In this document: positions 8,777-17,903 of the stretch, in pieces
Position numbering within the stretch: the first letter of the stretch is position 1
Layout: each line of letters begins with the position of its first letter
Source: Cytophagales bacterium
GTDB taxonomy: Bacteria > Bacteroidota > Bacteroidia > Cytophagales > Thermoflexibacteraceae
Reading direction: 5' to 3'
DNA: 46,848 bases
Assembly: GCA_013299115.1 (NCBI GenBank)
Contig: JAAFKA010000036.1
Location: forward strand, 1 to 46,848
Translations under genes and position numbers: made by a program
Notes under the pieces: model-generated
Database searches by the model: none
Told to the model about the DNA's origin: nothing
Seen by the model: only the letters and a program-made list of their open reading frames with translations

Positions 8777-9187
8777 ATGAGTCTATTTAAAGAACGAAAT
8801 TTTGAGTCCGAATTTGAGTTTCAAACATCGAGAAGTGGTGGGGCAGGCGGGCAAAATGTAAACAAAGTAGCCACCAAAGTAGCCCTTCGTTTCCATGTCC
8901 AAAATTCTGTGGTGCTTACCGAAGAAGAAAAACCGTTGGTAATGCAAAAAGCTGCTAATCTGATTACAGACGAAGGTTATTTGCAGTTGGTATCACAAGA
9001 AGCACGTACCCAATTAGCTAACAAAGAGTTAGTTATCAAGAAGTTCTATGCTTTGTTGCAAAAATGTTTCACTAAACAAAAACCTCGTAAACCTACGTCT
9101 ATTCCTTTTGCGGTGCAGCAAAAACGAATAAATAACAAGAAAAAAGCTGCTGCAAAAAAGGCAAACAGAACCGAAAAATGGTGGTAA
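8777..9187 (+). CDS. arfB: Ribosome-rescue peptidyl-tRNA hydrolase ArfB (YaeJ)
   Basis: 136 residues, the family's normal length. The release-factor catalytic loop is plain: SRSGGAGGQNVNKVATKV, with the GGQ that positions water against the peptidyl-tRNA ester. The C-terminus is the basic tail (KQKPRKPTSIP..., KKKAAAKKANR) that in this family enters the empty mRNA channel of stalled ribosomes. It lacks the codon-recognition domain of RF1/RF2, which separates it from true release factors. It acts on ribosomes stalled without a stop codon. It is the last gene of a plus-strand pair with the TPR gene and converges on dxs. Confidence 0.93.
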   Translation: MSLFKERNFESEFEFQTSRSGGAGGQNVNKVATKVALRFHVQNSVVLTEEEKPLVMQKAANLITDEGYLQLVSQEARTQLANKELVIKKFYALLQKCFTKQKPRKPTSIPFAVQQKRINNKKKAAAKKANRTEKWW

Positions 9188-9251
9188 AATAATTGCAAAT
9201 TCTTTCTTTGCGTACCCTGTGCATTACTTTGTGTCCTTTGTGGTTAAAAAA

Positions 9252-11081
9252 CTACAAACAATCGAGTAATATTTTCTTAATTTGCTCCACCCCAAACCCA
9301 CACAATTCATACAATTCTTCGGGTTCTCCATGCTCCACAAATTCATCTGCAATTCCCAAACATTGAAGTTTGGTTTTGAACTGTTTTTGTGCCAAATATT
9401 CTGCCACTGCCGAGCCAAAACCTCCCGCCACTGTTCCATCTTCTATGGTAAGGATAAGGTCAAAATTGGAAGCAACAAAATCCAAAATTTCGTGGTCTAA
9501 GGGCTTTACAAACCGCATAGCATACAAAGCAATAGCCTGATTGTCAAGTGCTTGCAAGGCTTTTTCAGCCAAATTTCCCACTGTGCCTATGCTCAATACA
9601 GCTATTTTTCCTCTGCCTTTTGCGGGTATCACACAATAGCCTTTGCCTATGGGAAGTTGGGTAAAAGGCTGTTGCCAATCTACCAATACGCCCTGCCCAC
9701 GCGGATACCGAATAGCCATAGCTGTCTGATAATCAATAAATTGGGCTGTAAACAGCAAGTTGCGGAGTTCTACTTCGTTCATGGGTGCAGCCACTATCAA
9801 GTTGGGAATACAACGCAAGAAAGCCAAATCGAAAGCCCCATGGTGAGTAGCCCCGTCTGCCCCAACCAGCCCTGCTCGGTCTAAACAAAAAATGACTTTG
9901 AGGCGTTGCAGACAAACATCATGAATAAGTTGGTCGTAACCTCGTTGCAAAAAAGTAGAATAAATATTGCAATAGGGCAAAAAACCATCGGCAGCAAAGC
10001 CCGCAGCCAAAGTTACGGCGTGTTGTTCGGCTATGCCCACATCAAAAGTGCGGTGTGGCAACTCTTTTTGCAGCAACCGCATAGACGACCCCGACAACAT
10101 GGCAGGCGTAATGCCCACAATCTTGTCGTTTGCCTTTGCCAACTCTACCAACGTATGCCCAAAAACATCTTGATATTTTGGTGGTTGTGGTGTGGCAAGA
10201 GGTTTTTTATGAATTTTGCCTGTCAATTTATCGAAAAGCCCTGGTGCATGCCATGTAATTTGGTCGTTTTCGGCTTGGGTGTAGCCCTTGCCTTTGGTGG
10301 TTTGGCAATGCAACAATCGCAAACCTTGCTGTGTTTTTTGCTTTTGCAACAAGGCTACCAAAGTCAATACCTCGTGTCCGTCTGCGTGTCCAATGGTTTG
10401 GAAGTTGAAAAAATCAAAAAACTTTTCTATATTTTGGTATTCGATAGGTTGCTCTTTAATAGCTTGATTATCAATAGTTTGTGTTAGTTCCTTTGCAATA
10501 TTTTTCCCAAATTTTTGGTGCAAAGCTCCTACATTGTGGTCTATCGACATTCCATTGTTGTTGAAAATGAGCAAAATATTGGGTTGCTTTTCCAATCCGC
10601 CTACATGATTCAGGGCTTCGTACACCATACCTGCCGTTAAGCCCCCATCGCCTACTATGGCAATGTGCTGGCGTTGAGCATTGCCCGCCAACTGAGCAGC
10701 CAAAGCAAAACCTGCAACAGCAGACAAAGCAGTGGACGAATGACCTGTACCGAAGGCATCATATACACTTTCGCTGCGTTTAGGAAACCCCGAAATGCCG
10801 TTGAGTTTGCGGTTGGTGTGGAAAAGGTGCTGCCTTTCGGTCAGCAATTTATGTCCATACGCCTGATGCCCTACGTCCCAGACCAATATGTCATTGGGCG
10901 TATCAAAAACATAATGCAAGGCAACCGTTAGCTCTACTACACCTAAACTTGCCCCCAAATGTCCGCCATATTCGGCTACGTGAGCTATAATGCTTTCACG
11001 CAGTTCTTGGCACACCGCAGGCAAAGCAGCCAAAGGAAGTTGCCGTAAATCTTGGGGCGTATAAATGGAGGGAAGGAACAT
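9252..11081 (-). CDS. dxs: 1-deoxy-D-xylulose-5-phosphate synthase
   Basis: 609 residues, slightly short of the usual 620-640. It condenses pyruvate and glyceraldehyde-3-phosphate, with thiamine diphosphate, as the first step of the MEP isoprenoid pathway. The thiamine-binding motif is seen as GDGGLTAGMVYEALN followed by NNNGMSID. The transketolase-type glutamate and histidine are in DVGIAEQHAVTLAAGFA. The N-terminal HLGASLGVVELTVALHYVFD and WDVGHQAYGHK are classic. It is the last gene of the minus-strand run that includes rfbC (49 bp upstream) and the CHASE2 gene. Confidence 0.96.
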   Translation of the reverse strand: MFLPSIYTPQDLRQLPLAALPAVCQELRESIIAHVAEYGGHLGASLGVVELTVALHYVFDTPNDILVWDVGHQAYGHKLLTERQHLFHTNRKLNGISGFPKRSESVYDAFGTGHSSTALSAVAGFALAAQLAGNAQRQHIAIVGDGGLTAGMVYEALNHVGGLEKQPNILLIFNNNGMSIDHNVGALHQKFGKNIAKELTQTIDNQAIKEQPIEYQNIEKFFDFFNFQTIGHADGHEVLTLVALLQKQKTQQGLRLLHCQTTKGKGYTQAENDQITWHAPGLFDKLTGKIHKKPLATPQPPKYQDVFGHTLVELAKANDKIVGITPAMLSGSSMRLLQKELPHRTFDVGIAEQHAVTLAAGFAADGFLPYCNIYSTFLQRGYDQLIHDVCLQRLKVIFCLDRAGLVGADGATHHGAFDLAFLRCIPNLIVAAPMNEVELRNLLFTAQFIDYQTAMAIRYPRGQGVLVDWQQPFTQLPIGKGYCVIPAKGRGKIAVLSIGTVGNLAEKALQALDNQAIALYAMRFVKPLDHEILDFVASNFDLILTIEDGTVAGGFGSAVAEYLAQKQFKTKLQCLGIADEFVEHGEPEELYELCGFGVEQIKKILLDCL

Positions 11082-11130
11082 GAACAGATTAAGTTAAGTT
11101 AGCAAAGGCAAAAGTAATAAATAATTCCAC

Positions 11131-11685
11131 CTACCTATTTTGTTTCCAATACTCACTCCACATAGACAACTTGCTATCTTTGGCAGAGATAGTGAGTTGG
11201 TCTGGGGCTAACTTCCAATCGAGGGCTAATTCGGGAGATGAAAACAAAATTCCTCCTTCATTGGCGGGTGAATAGTAGTTGTCGCACTTGTAAAAAAACT
11301 CTGCAAACGCCGACAAAACCACAAACCCATGTGCAAAACCACGCGGCACAAAAAGTTGTTTTTTGTTCTCTGCCGATAGTTCTATGCTAAAATGTTTGCC
11401 CCACGTAGGCGAATCGGGGCGTATGTCCACCACCATATCCAATACGCTGCCACTCAACACCCTCACCAATTTTGCTTGTGCATGGTCGCCATGTTGGAAG
11501 TGCAACCCACGCAATACGCCATAAGCCGACTTCGATTGGTTGTCTTGCAAAAAATGAACAGCCAACTGGGTAGCCTCCTCAAATTGTTTTTGGTTAAAAC
11601 TTTCAAAAAAGTAACCTCTGGAGTCCTCGAATACTTTGGGTTCGAAAACCCATAAATCTTTGAAATTGGTAGCTATGTAGGGCAT
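11131..11685 (-). CDS. rfbC: dTDP-4-dehydrorhamnose 3,5-epimerase
   Basis: 184 residues, normal for RmlC. This cupin enzyme epimerises dTDP-4-keto-6-deoxyglucose at C3 and C5 during dTDP-rhamnose synthesis. Visible signatures are the start DLWVFEPKVFEDSRGYFFES, the catalytic histidine region GVLRGLHFQ, the strand LVRVLSGSVLDMVVDIRPDS and PRGFAHGFVVLS. The other rhamnose genes (rmlA, B, D) are not in the window, so it is separated from its pathway. It lies 21 bp after the CHASE2 gene and 49 bp before dxs on the same strand, suggesting a shared transcript. Confidence 0.94.
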   Translation of the reverse strand: MPYIATNFKDLWVFEPKVFEDSRGYFFESFNQKQFEEATQLAVHFLQDNQSKSAYGVLRGLHFQHGDHAQAKLVRVLSGSVLDMVVDIRPDSPTWGKHFSIELSAENKKQLFVPRGFAHGFVVLSAFAEFFYKCDNYYSPANEGGILFSSPELALDWKLAPDQLTISAKDSKLSMWSEYWKQNR

Positions 11686-11706
11686 GAACTATTGATTTTT
11701 ATGACA

Positions 11707-12960
11707 TTATTCACCAAAAATACTTTTTCGGAGTATTCGGTTGCGTGCTTTTTCAAATAAAGTAAGGAACAAGCTAAAATAAATTTCCAAAATATCGCCA
11801 CAGAGCAAAACAACGGCAATGGTAGTGGTCAAATCTAACTTGATGTTGTATTGGGCAAAAAACAACAGCCCTATATAGACTAAGAAAATAACTTCGGACA
11901 ACTGAATGACTTTGGTAATGATACCATACCAAATATCCCAAGTAGGGCTAAAATGAATGGAATGAAACATAACCACATTGATATAGCAAAACAAAATAGC
12001 AAAAAACCAATCTGTCCACGCAGGCAATGGGTCTATGTAGTCATCGTGCAACATCATCGAGAGAATGTTTGCGTGTCCTACACCTCCGTACATATCAGGT
12101 GTGGTACGTCCTGCCTGTTTTTCATTCATAGGCGTATAGTATTTGTCATCGTCCCAGACGGTTTGGGTGTATGATTCGCCCAAATAACACATCACAATAA
12201 TCTTATCTTTGACTAAACTACCCTCAAATTTTTCTTCCAACACATCATCTACGTCGAGAACTGTAAACTTATCTAAATTGCCTCTGTAATTGATTATTTC
12301 GTATTGATTGGTACGGGCTTTGAATTTGGCTGCTCTTTCAGGGTCGTATAATTCCATGACTTCGGCAGCAAAACAATATTCATATTCTCCGTTAGTCCGC
12401 AGTTCTTTTGGCGATACATCACGCCAAGTTTCAAACTGCGAGTCGCCAGTAGAAATGGTATTGGCAAAACCATGTCTATCGGCGTGAACGTGAAATTTTG
12501 GGTTAGAAGTCCGCAAAGAATCCCAAACTGTAACGCCATCGGGTCTGTCCGCAGGATTCATTACCTTTGTTATTAGCACCAAATTTTGGGTTTGGGCAAA
12601 AGCCATAGCCAACAAAGAATCTTGTTCGGGTTCTCTCAACTTGCCAAAAAAACTATCTATTCCTATCACACGTGGCTTGTACTTGTTGAGTATCATTATC
12701 TGCTGGGCTATGTCTGCTCGGTCTAATTTGCCAATATTGACAATGACAATATTCGTATCGGCAGCAGGCTCTAAACGCAGGTTGCTGGATTTGGAGAAAA
12801 TAACGTCTGTGGCATTATAGTCTTCCAAAACTTCGCTGAATACATTGAGAAAATCCAGATTGACTACAACCAAACCCAGCAGGTACATCATAAGAAAGAC
12901 GACCACCGTACCAAAAACGTGGGTAAGATTAAAAATATAGCGTAAAAATTTTTTTATCAT
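11707..12960 (-). CDS. CHASE2-domain membrane protein without an output domain
   Basis: 417 residues. One membrane helix near the N-terminus (about 12-33) is followed by a periplasmic CHASE2 sensor domain (about 60-300; ADIAQQIMILNKYKPRVIGI, then DSFFG, and DKIIVMCYLGE are characteristic). Three closely spaced helices follow (about 318-338, 350-372, 378-398). CHASE2 proteins usually carry a cyclase, kinase or GGDEF output after the three helices; here only about 15 residues follow (KARNRILRKSIFGE), so no signalling output is attached. Output might be supplied by a partner. The gene starts 11 bp after the AIPR gene stop and ends 21 bp before rfbC. Confidence 0.85.
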   Translation of the reverse strand: MIKKFLRYIFNLTHVFGTVVVFLMMYLLGLVVVNLDFLNVFSEVLEDYNATDVIFSKSSNLRLEPAADTNIVIVNIGKLDRADIAQQIMILNKYKPRVIGIDSFFGKLREPEQDSLLAMAFAQTQNLVLITKVMNPADRPDGVTVWDSLRTSNPKFHVHADRHGFANTISTGDSQFETWRDVSPKELRTNGEYEYCFAAEVMELYDPERAAKFKARTNQYEIINYRGNLDKFTVLDVDDVLEEKFEGSLVKDKIIVMCYLGESYTQTVWDDDKYYTPMNEKQAGRTTPDMYGGVGHANILSMMLHDDYIDPLPAWTDWFFAILFCYINVVMFHSIHFSPTWDIWYGIITKVIQLSEVIFLVYIGLLFFAQYNIKLDLTTTIAVVLLCGDILEIYFSLFLTLFEKARNRILRKSIFGE

Positions 12961-12971
12961 GAGTTTGGTAG

Positions 12972-14663
12972 TTAGTAGTTACTGTCTAAAAAAGATAGCA
13001 AATCTCCTCGCCTAAAAGTAGCTGCCAATCTTCTTGCTTCTATATTTTCGTATCCGTTTGTGTATAATTTGCCCAGTGCAGCAATTAAGGCATTGTTGGC
13101 TCTGTCAAATAAAGTTTCTTTATTGTTTTCAAAATATTCTTTTGCTTTTGAAAATTCTTTGTGCGAAAATTTATCAAAATTTAAAGTCAAATCTTTTAGC
13201 AGTAGTTCTGCAAGCAACATTGCCATAAAATAATTACTATAAGGCAAATGTGGAAAAGTATCAATAAGCGTAGTTTTCCGCCTTTGGTTGTCGCAAAATC
13301 TATAAATTAATACCGCCAAAACAAGTTGTGAACCATTCATTTTGTCAAAAACTTCGTGATAAAACTTGCCAAATAGTTCTATTCGTTTAAACTTTGCTTG
13401 GTGAGGTTTTCTCCGCCAAATGGCATAAATAGCCTCTGCTGCCACCGAAGAAGAAATAAGGTCATTGGAAATATAGCCCTCTTTCTTTCTTTTGTAAGTA
13501 AAACCCAACTCTTTTATATCTTTTTCTAAACTAATTTGTATGCTATCATTGGCTCGCAAATCTTTCAAATCTACTGGATTTTGGCTATTGGTAGCAATGG
13601 TTACATCATTAATCAATTCGTCTATGCCTTCGCCGTCTAATTCATACAACCTGACTAAAATAAAAACTTGCGAAAAATCAACCGCAGGGTTTTCGTTCAA
13701 AGTATGTTGAATGGTTTTGCAAGACTGCCCCCCGTTGATTATTTGCAAATCATCGACCTTAATAGTCCAATCCGTTTGCTGCAAAGCATTATAAGAAAAT
13801 TTGCTACAAATCATTGTAATTCCATTGTTATAAAAATAAAAATTATCTTTTTTATTTCCTAACAAAGTATCTTTTATAGCTTGATTTACTCTGTTTTTAT
13901 GTATGCCTAAGTATTTGCGAATATTTTTTTCGAGTATCGTGTCGCCATGCGTTGTCAATAAATCTGCTATTTCTTTCACATTCAGTTTGCCAATCAAAAC
14001 CCTCTTAAAATTAAAGTCCTCTTGAAAACTTTTGCCTATTAATTTTAAGGTCGTGTGAATTTGCTTAGGAGATTTCAAACTATTTACCATCTCTGTATGA
14101 TTAAAATGCGTAAACAGCACTTGGTCTGGTGGATAGTTGGCATTTTTTATGTGGTTTTCTCCTTCCTCTGTCCATTTCAGCCCATTATTTGCAAACACAA
14201 CCTCAATAATAGGCACATAACCGTCCAGAATTAAAGAGTGGATTTCTTCTATTTGTGGTTTCAACGCTTTGTTGGCAAGCACAGGTTTCTTAGGGTCGAA
14301 AATAGCACCAATGGCAGCAATTACTTTCTGCACACTATTGGCGGGAAAATTGCTATCTTTTTCTAAATCAAAACCATATTTTCCCTGAAAAATTGTAACA
14401 GGGAACTCATAATTGCGAATATCGCCAATCACTATGGCATCGACTCCAGCATCATTGCCCCCTTCTGTCAAAAACTGTTCGGCTTCTGCCAATTCTATGT
14501 TCAAATAAGTAGCCACTGCCAAACAAACAAAGGCTTTTGCTAATTTTTTCCTTTTTGCCTCCTCGTGTTGCTTGTTATTTTTATCAATCTCCACAAACCA
14601 AAATGGATTTTCTGCAACTATGTTGTGAATACGCTGGTCGACAATATGTTTGTTTATATCCAT
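12972..14663 (-). CDS. AIPR-family (abortive infection phage resistance) protein
   Basis: 563 residues. The central and C-terminal regions match the AIPR family (PF10592). The key stretches are FYFYNNGITMICSKF (about 275-290), the strand DDLQIINGGQSCKTIQHTL (about 305-323) and VATNSQNPVDLKDLRAND-like text (here IATNSQNPVDLKDLRANDS). The N-terminal third has a GGNDAGVDAIVI segment followed by VTIFQGKYG, which resembles the D...(E/Q)xK pattern of restriction-like nucleases. Family members are linked to phage defence, including the original lactococcal abortive-infection type. It is placed between murD (178 bp, hairpin-rich gap) and a CHASE2 gene (11 bp). The neighbours are mostly housekeeping genes, so acquisition into an existing operon is plausible. 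Mechanism not established. Confidence 0.85.
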   Translation of the reverse strand: MDINKHIVDQRIHNIVAENPFWFVEIDKNNKQHEEAKRKKLAKAFVCLAVATYLNIELAEAEQFLTEGGNDAGVDAIVIGDIRNYEFPVTIFQGKYGFDLEKDSNFPANSVQKVIAAIGAIFDPKKPVLANKALKPQIEEIHSLILDGYVPIIEVVFANNGLKWTEEGENHIKNANYPPDQVLFTHFNHTEMVNSLKSPKQIHTTLKLIGKSFQEDFNFKRVLIGKLNVKEIADLLTTHGDTILEKNIRKYLGIHKNRVNQAIKDTLLGNKKDNFYFYNNGITMICSKFSYNALQQTDWTIKVDDLQIINGGQSCKTIQHTLNENPAVDFSQVFILVRLYELDGEGIDELINDVTIATNSQNPVDLKDLRANDSIQISLEKDIKELGFTYKRKKEGYISNDLISSSVAAEAIYAIWRRKPHQAKFKRIELFGKFYHEVFDKMNGSQLVLAVLIYRFCDNQRRKTTLIDTFPHLPYSNYFMAMLLAELLLKDLTLNFDKFSHKEFSKAKEYFENNKETLFDRANNALIAALGKLYTNGYENIEARRLAATFRRGDLLSFLDSNY

Positions 14664-14679
14664 ATTAAGTTAGTGGCAA

Positions 14680-14710
14680 GCAATAACATTTCTCAAAGAA
14701 ATGTTATTGC
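14680..14710. repeat. Perfect 14-bp-arm hairpin before the AIPR gene
   Basis: GCAATAACATTTCT, loop CAA, AGAAATGTTATTGC. It sits 17 bp upstream of the AIPR start codon, in its presumed leader, where it could affect transcription or translation. No T-run follows on the minus strand, so it is not a typical terminator. Confidence 0.7.
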
Positions 14711-14739
14711 TATGTTAGTTGTTACCCAAATTAAAAATT

Positions 14740-14840
14740 AGAGGTTATTACGATAATTTTTGTATAGAAAATTAACCTTTTGATTTTCAGCTAATTGACC
14801 TTGCACCCTAAAGGGTACGGTACAAATCGTAATAACCTCT
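14740..14840. repeat. Inverted repeat flanking 71 bp between murD and the AIPR gene
   Basis: AGAGGTTATTACGAT at 14740-14754 is complementary to ATCGTAATAACCTCT at 14826-14840, which ends 1 bp before the murD stop. Between them lies a smaller palindrome, ACCCTAAAGGGT. The whole structure resembles a miniature inverted-repeat insertion at the murD 3' end. Confidence 0.65.
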
Positions 14841-14841
14841 A

Positions 14842-16176
14842 TTACTTTGTCAATGCTTTGCAAGCTGCCTTAAATTTTTCGCCTCTGTCCTCGTAGTTTT
14901 TGAAAAGGTCGAAACTGGCACACGCAGGCGAAAGCAAGACCACATCACCAGCTTTTGCAAACTCAAAAGCACGTTGTACGGCTGTTTTCACGTCATTGGT
15001 GTCGGCTATTTGCGGTACTTTGTCTTTAAAAAACTTGTAAATTTTGCTATTGTCTTTGCCCATACACACTAAGGCTTTTACGTTTTTTCGTGCCAATTCC
15101 TCTATTTGTTTGTAGTCGTTGCCTTTGTCTGTTCCGCCTGCAATCCAAATAATGGGAGCATCATAACTTCCCAACGCATAGAAAACCGCATCTACATTGG
15201 TTGCCTTCGAGTCGTTGATAAAACGGACTCCGTTAATTTCTACCACAGGCTCTAACCGATGCGAAGTGTTTTTGAAAGTTTTTAGTCCTTCTCTGATTTG
15301 GTCGGCAGTTGCCCCAGCTAACAAGGCTGCGGTAATGGCAGCACTTGCGTTGAGTTGGTTGTGTTTGCCAGGAATGGGCAATTCGTCAAAAACAATAGGC
15401 TTGGTCTGCTTTTTGTCGAGAGTACCTGCGGGTATGGTAATGCCTTTGCCTGTAAACCATTTTTCGTTGATAGGTTTGCAAGTAGCAAAAGGTTCTTCGA
15501 GTTTTATTTCTTTGGCTATGTGTTTGTCATCTGCATTGTAGAGTAGAATATGCTCCTCCTCCATACTTTGAATCAGCCTAAACTTGGCATCTATGTAGTT
15601 TTGCATATCTTTTTCGTACCTATCCAAATGGTCAGGCGTAATATTGAGTAGCATACCAATATGCGGAGCAAATTCATAACAATCGTCTAATTGAAAACTG
15701 CTTACCTCCACCACATACCAGTCGTGTTTGGTGGTCAAAACGGCTTCTGCAAAACTGTTGCCCACGTTGCCCGCCAAGCCTACGTTGATACCTGCCGATT
15801 TGAGTAAGTGGTAAGTGAGCAAAGTAGTAGTTGTTTTGCCGTTTGTGCCTGTAATGCCTATGATTTTGGCTTTGGTATGACGAGCAGCAAACTCTATTTC
15901 GGAAATAATGCGAATAGCCTCATCGCGGATAAGCCGAATAATGGGGGCAGCTTCTGGAATACCAGGGCTTTTGATAACTTCGTTTGCCATCAAAATCACC
16001 TTTTCTGTATGCTTGCCTTCCTCATAGACTATTTGGTTGTCTTCCAATATTTGCTTGTATTTTTGCTCTATTTTGCCCAATTCGGACACAAATACCTTGA
16101 AACCCTTTGCTTTTGCTAACAAAGCTGCCCCTACACCACTTTCGCCTGCCCCTAAAACGACTTTAAAATTGTCCAT
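14842..16176 (-). CDS. murD: UDP-N-acetylmuramoylalanine--D-glutamate ligase
   Basis: 444 residues, standard for MurD. This cytoplasmic ATP-dependent ligase adds D-glutamate to UDP-MurNAc-L-alanine in peptidoglycan synthesis. Seen in order: the nucleotide-sugar domain start VVLGAGESGVGAALLAKAKG, the ATP P-loop GITGTNGKTTTT (about 112-123), MLLNITPDHLDRY, and the C-terminal FINDSKATNVDAV and WIAGGTDKGND signatures. No other mur or fts gene is adjacent, so it has left the usual division cluster. A -7-like TACTTTTG (complement at 16224-16231) lies about 48 bp upstream of the ATG, but I could not find a matching -33 element. Confidence 0.96.
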   Translation of the reverse strand: MDNFKVVLGAGESGVGAALLAKAKGFKVFVSELGKIEQKYKQILEDNQIVYEEGKHTEKVILMANEVIKSPGIPEAAPIIRLIRDEAIRIISEIEFAARHTKAKIIGITGTNGKTTTTLLTYHLLKSAGINVGLAGNVGNSFAEAVLTTKHDWYVVEVSSFQLDDCYEFAPHIGMLLNITPDHLDRYEKDMQNYIDAKFRLIQSMEEEHILLYNADDKHIAKEIKLEEPFATCKPINEKWFTGKGITIPAGTLDKKQTKPIVFDELPIPGKHNQLNASAAITAALLAGATADQIREGLKTFKNTSHRLEPVVEINGVRFINDSKATNVDAVFYALGSYDAPIIWIAGGTDKGNDYKQIEELARKNVKALVCMGKDNSKIYKFFKDKVPQIADTNDVKTAVQRAFEFAKAGDVVLLSPACASFDLFKNYEDRGEKFKAACKALTK

Positions 16177-16331
16177 AGATGATAAAATAAATGATAATGC
16201 TTACTACATATAGCAATGAAACCCAAAAGTATAATTTTTTTGGAATATTTATATGCTAAGGAAGTGGATTTTTTTGATTTTGAAACCAAACCCCAATAAG
16301 GAGCATCTTTGTTATTAGTTAGCAAGTTTGT

Positions 16332-16376
16332 AAAAAAATATCAGGACTTATTGCCTGTTGTCCTGATATTTTTTTG
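16332..16376. terminator. Bidirectional-looking intrinsic terminator
   Basis: An A-run, ATATCAGGAC, a 12-base loop, GTCCTGATAT and a T-run form a strong hairpin flanked by A7 and T7. It lies 42 bp beyond the stop of the minus-strand beta-CASP gene and upstream of murD, so it most likely ends the beta-CASP transcript. Confidence 0.8.
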
Positions 16377-16417
16377 AGGTCGTAGGTGGGAATTGTATTT
16401 TTCATTGCCTTCCTGTT

Positions 16418-17863
16418 TTACAACTCATATTTTTGTCCTTTTTGTGGCAATTCTACGTTTTGGTAGCCATATTCGGCAAGCAAAGCCTGAAAATCTTGCA
16501 TAGATTGGTATTCGCCATGTACTAAAAACAACTTTTTGAGGTTATCTTTTTGTTGGTTTTTTACAAATACAAGCAAGTCATCTTGGTCGCCATGTCCACT
16601 AAACACATCAGTATTGAGTACCGTAGCCAAAACAGGAATAAGTTGGTCGCCAATTCTGATTTCTTTTTTGCCTGTGAGCAAATCATGCCCAATCGTACCT
16701 TCTGAACTATAACCCACCATAAGAATAGTGCAATAAGGATTTTGCAAATTGGCTGCAATGTGGTGCTGCACTCTGCCTCCTTCCATCATGCCCGAAGCCG
16801 AAATAATTACGCAAGGCTGTTGGTAATTGGAAATGGCTTTGCTGGTTTTCAAATCCTCGACATACACCAAATTATCAAAATCAAATAGCACTTCGTTATC
16901 CTCTTTAAAGTCCTGTGCCTCTTTATTAAGTTGTTTCGAGTATTTTTCAAACACTTTGGTACTATGAAAAGCCAACGGACTATCTGAAAAAACCTTAATT
17001 GGTGGCAGTTGCTGTGCCGTAGCCAATTTGTGGAGGGTGTAAAGCAAAGCCTGTGTACGACCCACACTAAACGCAGGAATTATCAGCCGACCAGGTATAT
17101 CCACGCAAGTTTTGGCTATGACCTCCGCCAAAGTTTCTTCGGCTTGTTTCACTGACTGGTGTTTGCGGTTGCCATAAGTGGTTTCGCAGAGCAAGTAATC
17201 TACTTGGGGCAGCGGCTGCGGATTGAGCAACAAAGGGTAATTGTAACGACCAATATCTCCTGAAAAACCAATAGATTTTTTTTGCCCATTTTCATTCACT
17301 TCTATCACAATATGGGCAGCCCCCAGCAAATGGCCTGCGGGCATAAAAGTAATTTCCACACCTTTTTTTACCCTAAATTTGTTATTAAACGAAATAGGAA
17401 CAAATTGTTCTACGGCTTCCTTCACGTGCCTCTCCACATACCATTCGTTTAGCTGCACAGGTGGCTGTTGAGGTGCTTTGTTTTTACGGGTTTTGCCCTT
17501 GTGTTTGTTATAATTGTTCAACCTTTTTTGGTGTATCATTGCCGAGTCTTGCAACAACAACTTGGTCAATTCTAAGGTCGGGGCAGTGCAAAGGACTTGC
17601 CCCTCAAAACCTTCGCGAAAAAGATTGGGAATATTGCCCGAATGGTCTATGTGTGCATGAGTAAGCAGCACCAAATTAACTTCGCTGGGTTCGAAAGGAA
17701 ATACAGAGTAGGAAGGTCTATCAGGATAAGCTACAGGAGTTTCTCTCCGTTCTTTTTCCATATCTAAACCGCAGTCTATCAATACTTTGTAGCCGTCTTC
17801 GAGTTCGAGCAGATACATACTGCCCGTAACCTGACGTGCTGCACCCCAAAAGGTGAGTTGCAT
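16418..17863 (-). CDS. Metallo-beta-lactamase/beta-CASP ribonuclease-like protein
   Basis: 481 residues. The N-terminus reads MQLTFWGAARQVTGSMYLLE, typical of the bacterial CPSF/YsxC-type group. The zinc motif HAHIDHSG (about 75-82) is present, and GHLLGAAHIVIEV and FSGDIGRY supply further metal ligands. The beta-CASP region follows with IIPAFSVGRTQALLYTLH and SASGMMEGGRVQHHI. The C-terminal VFSGHGDQDDLL and LVHGEYQSM form the RNA-specificity (RMMBL) domain. Such enzymes process or degrade RNA; the exact substrate here is unknown. It follows the AAA/nuclease gene by 40 bp on the same strand, so the two may be co-transcribed. A strong terminator lies after it. Confidence 0.9.
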   Translation of the reverse strand: MQLTFWGAARQVTGSMYLLELEDGYKVLIDCGLDMEKERRETPVAYPDRPSYSVFPFEPSEVNLVLLTHAHIDHSGNIPNLFREGFEGQVLCTAPTLELTKLLLQDSAMIHQKRLNNYNKHKGKTRKNKAPQQPPVQLNEWYVERHVKEAVEQFVPISFNNKFRVKKGVEITFMPAGHLLGAAHIVIEVNENGQKKSIGFSGDIGRYNYPLLLNPQPLPQVDYLLCETTYGNRKHQSVKQAEETLAEVIAKTCVDIPGRLIIPAFSVGRTQALLYTLHKLATAQQLPPIKVFSDSPLAFHSTKVFEKYSKQLNKEAQDFKEDNEVLFDFDNLVYVEDLKTSKAISNYQQPCVIISASGMMEGGRVQHHIAANLQNPYCTILMVGYSSEGTIGHDLLTGKKEIRIGDQLIPVLATVLNTDVFSGHGDQDDLLVFVKNQQKDNLKKLFLVHGEYQSMQDFQALLAEYGYQNVELPQKGQKYEL

Positions 17864-17903
17864 AAATAATATTTTTAAATGATGATGTCTTTTATTAGTT
17901 ACT

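Noticed and set aside
9188-9251. Sequence with CTTTGTGTCCTTTGTGGTTAAA between arfB and dxs
   Set aside because: Such CTTTG-rich strings recur widely in bacterial intergenic DNA; no hairpin or gene is visible and it is too short to call as an element here.
16177-16331. Possible short RNA between murD and the terminator
   Set aside because: Only a lone -7-like box on the minus strand, which fits the murD promoter better.
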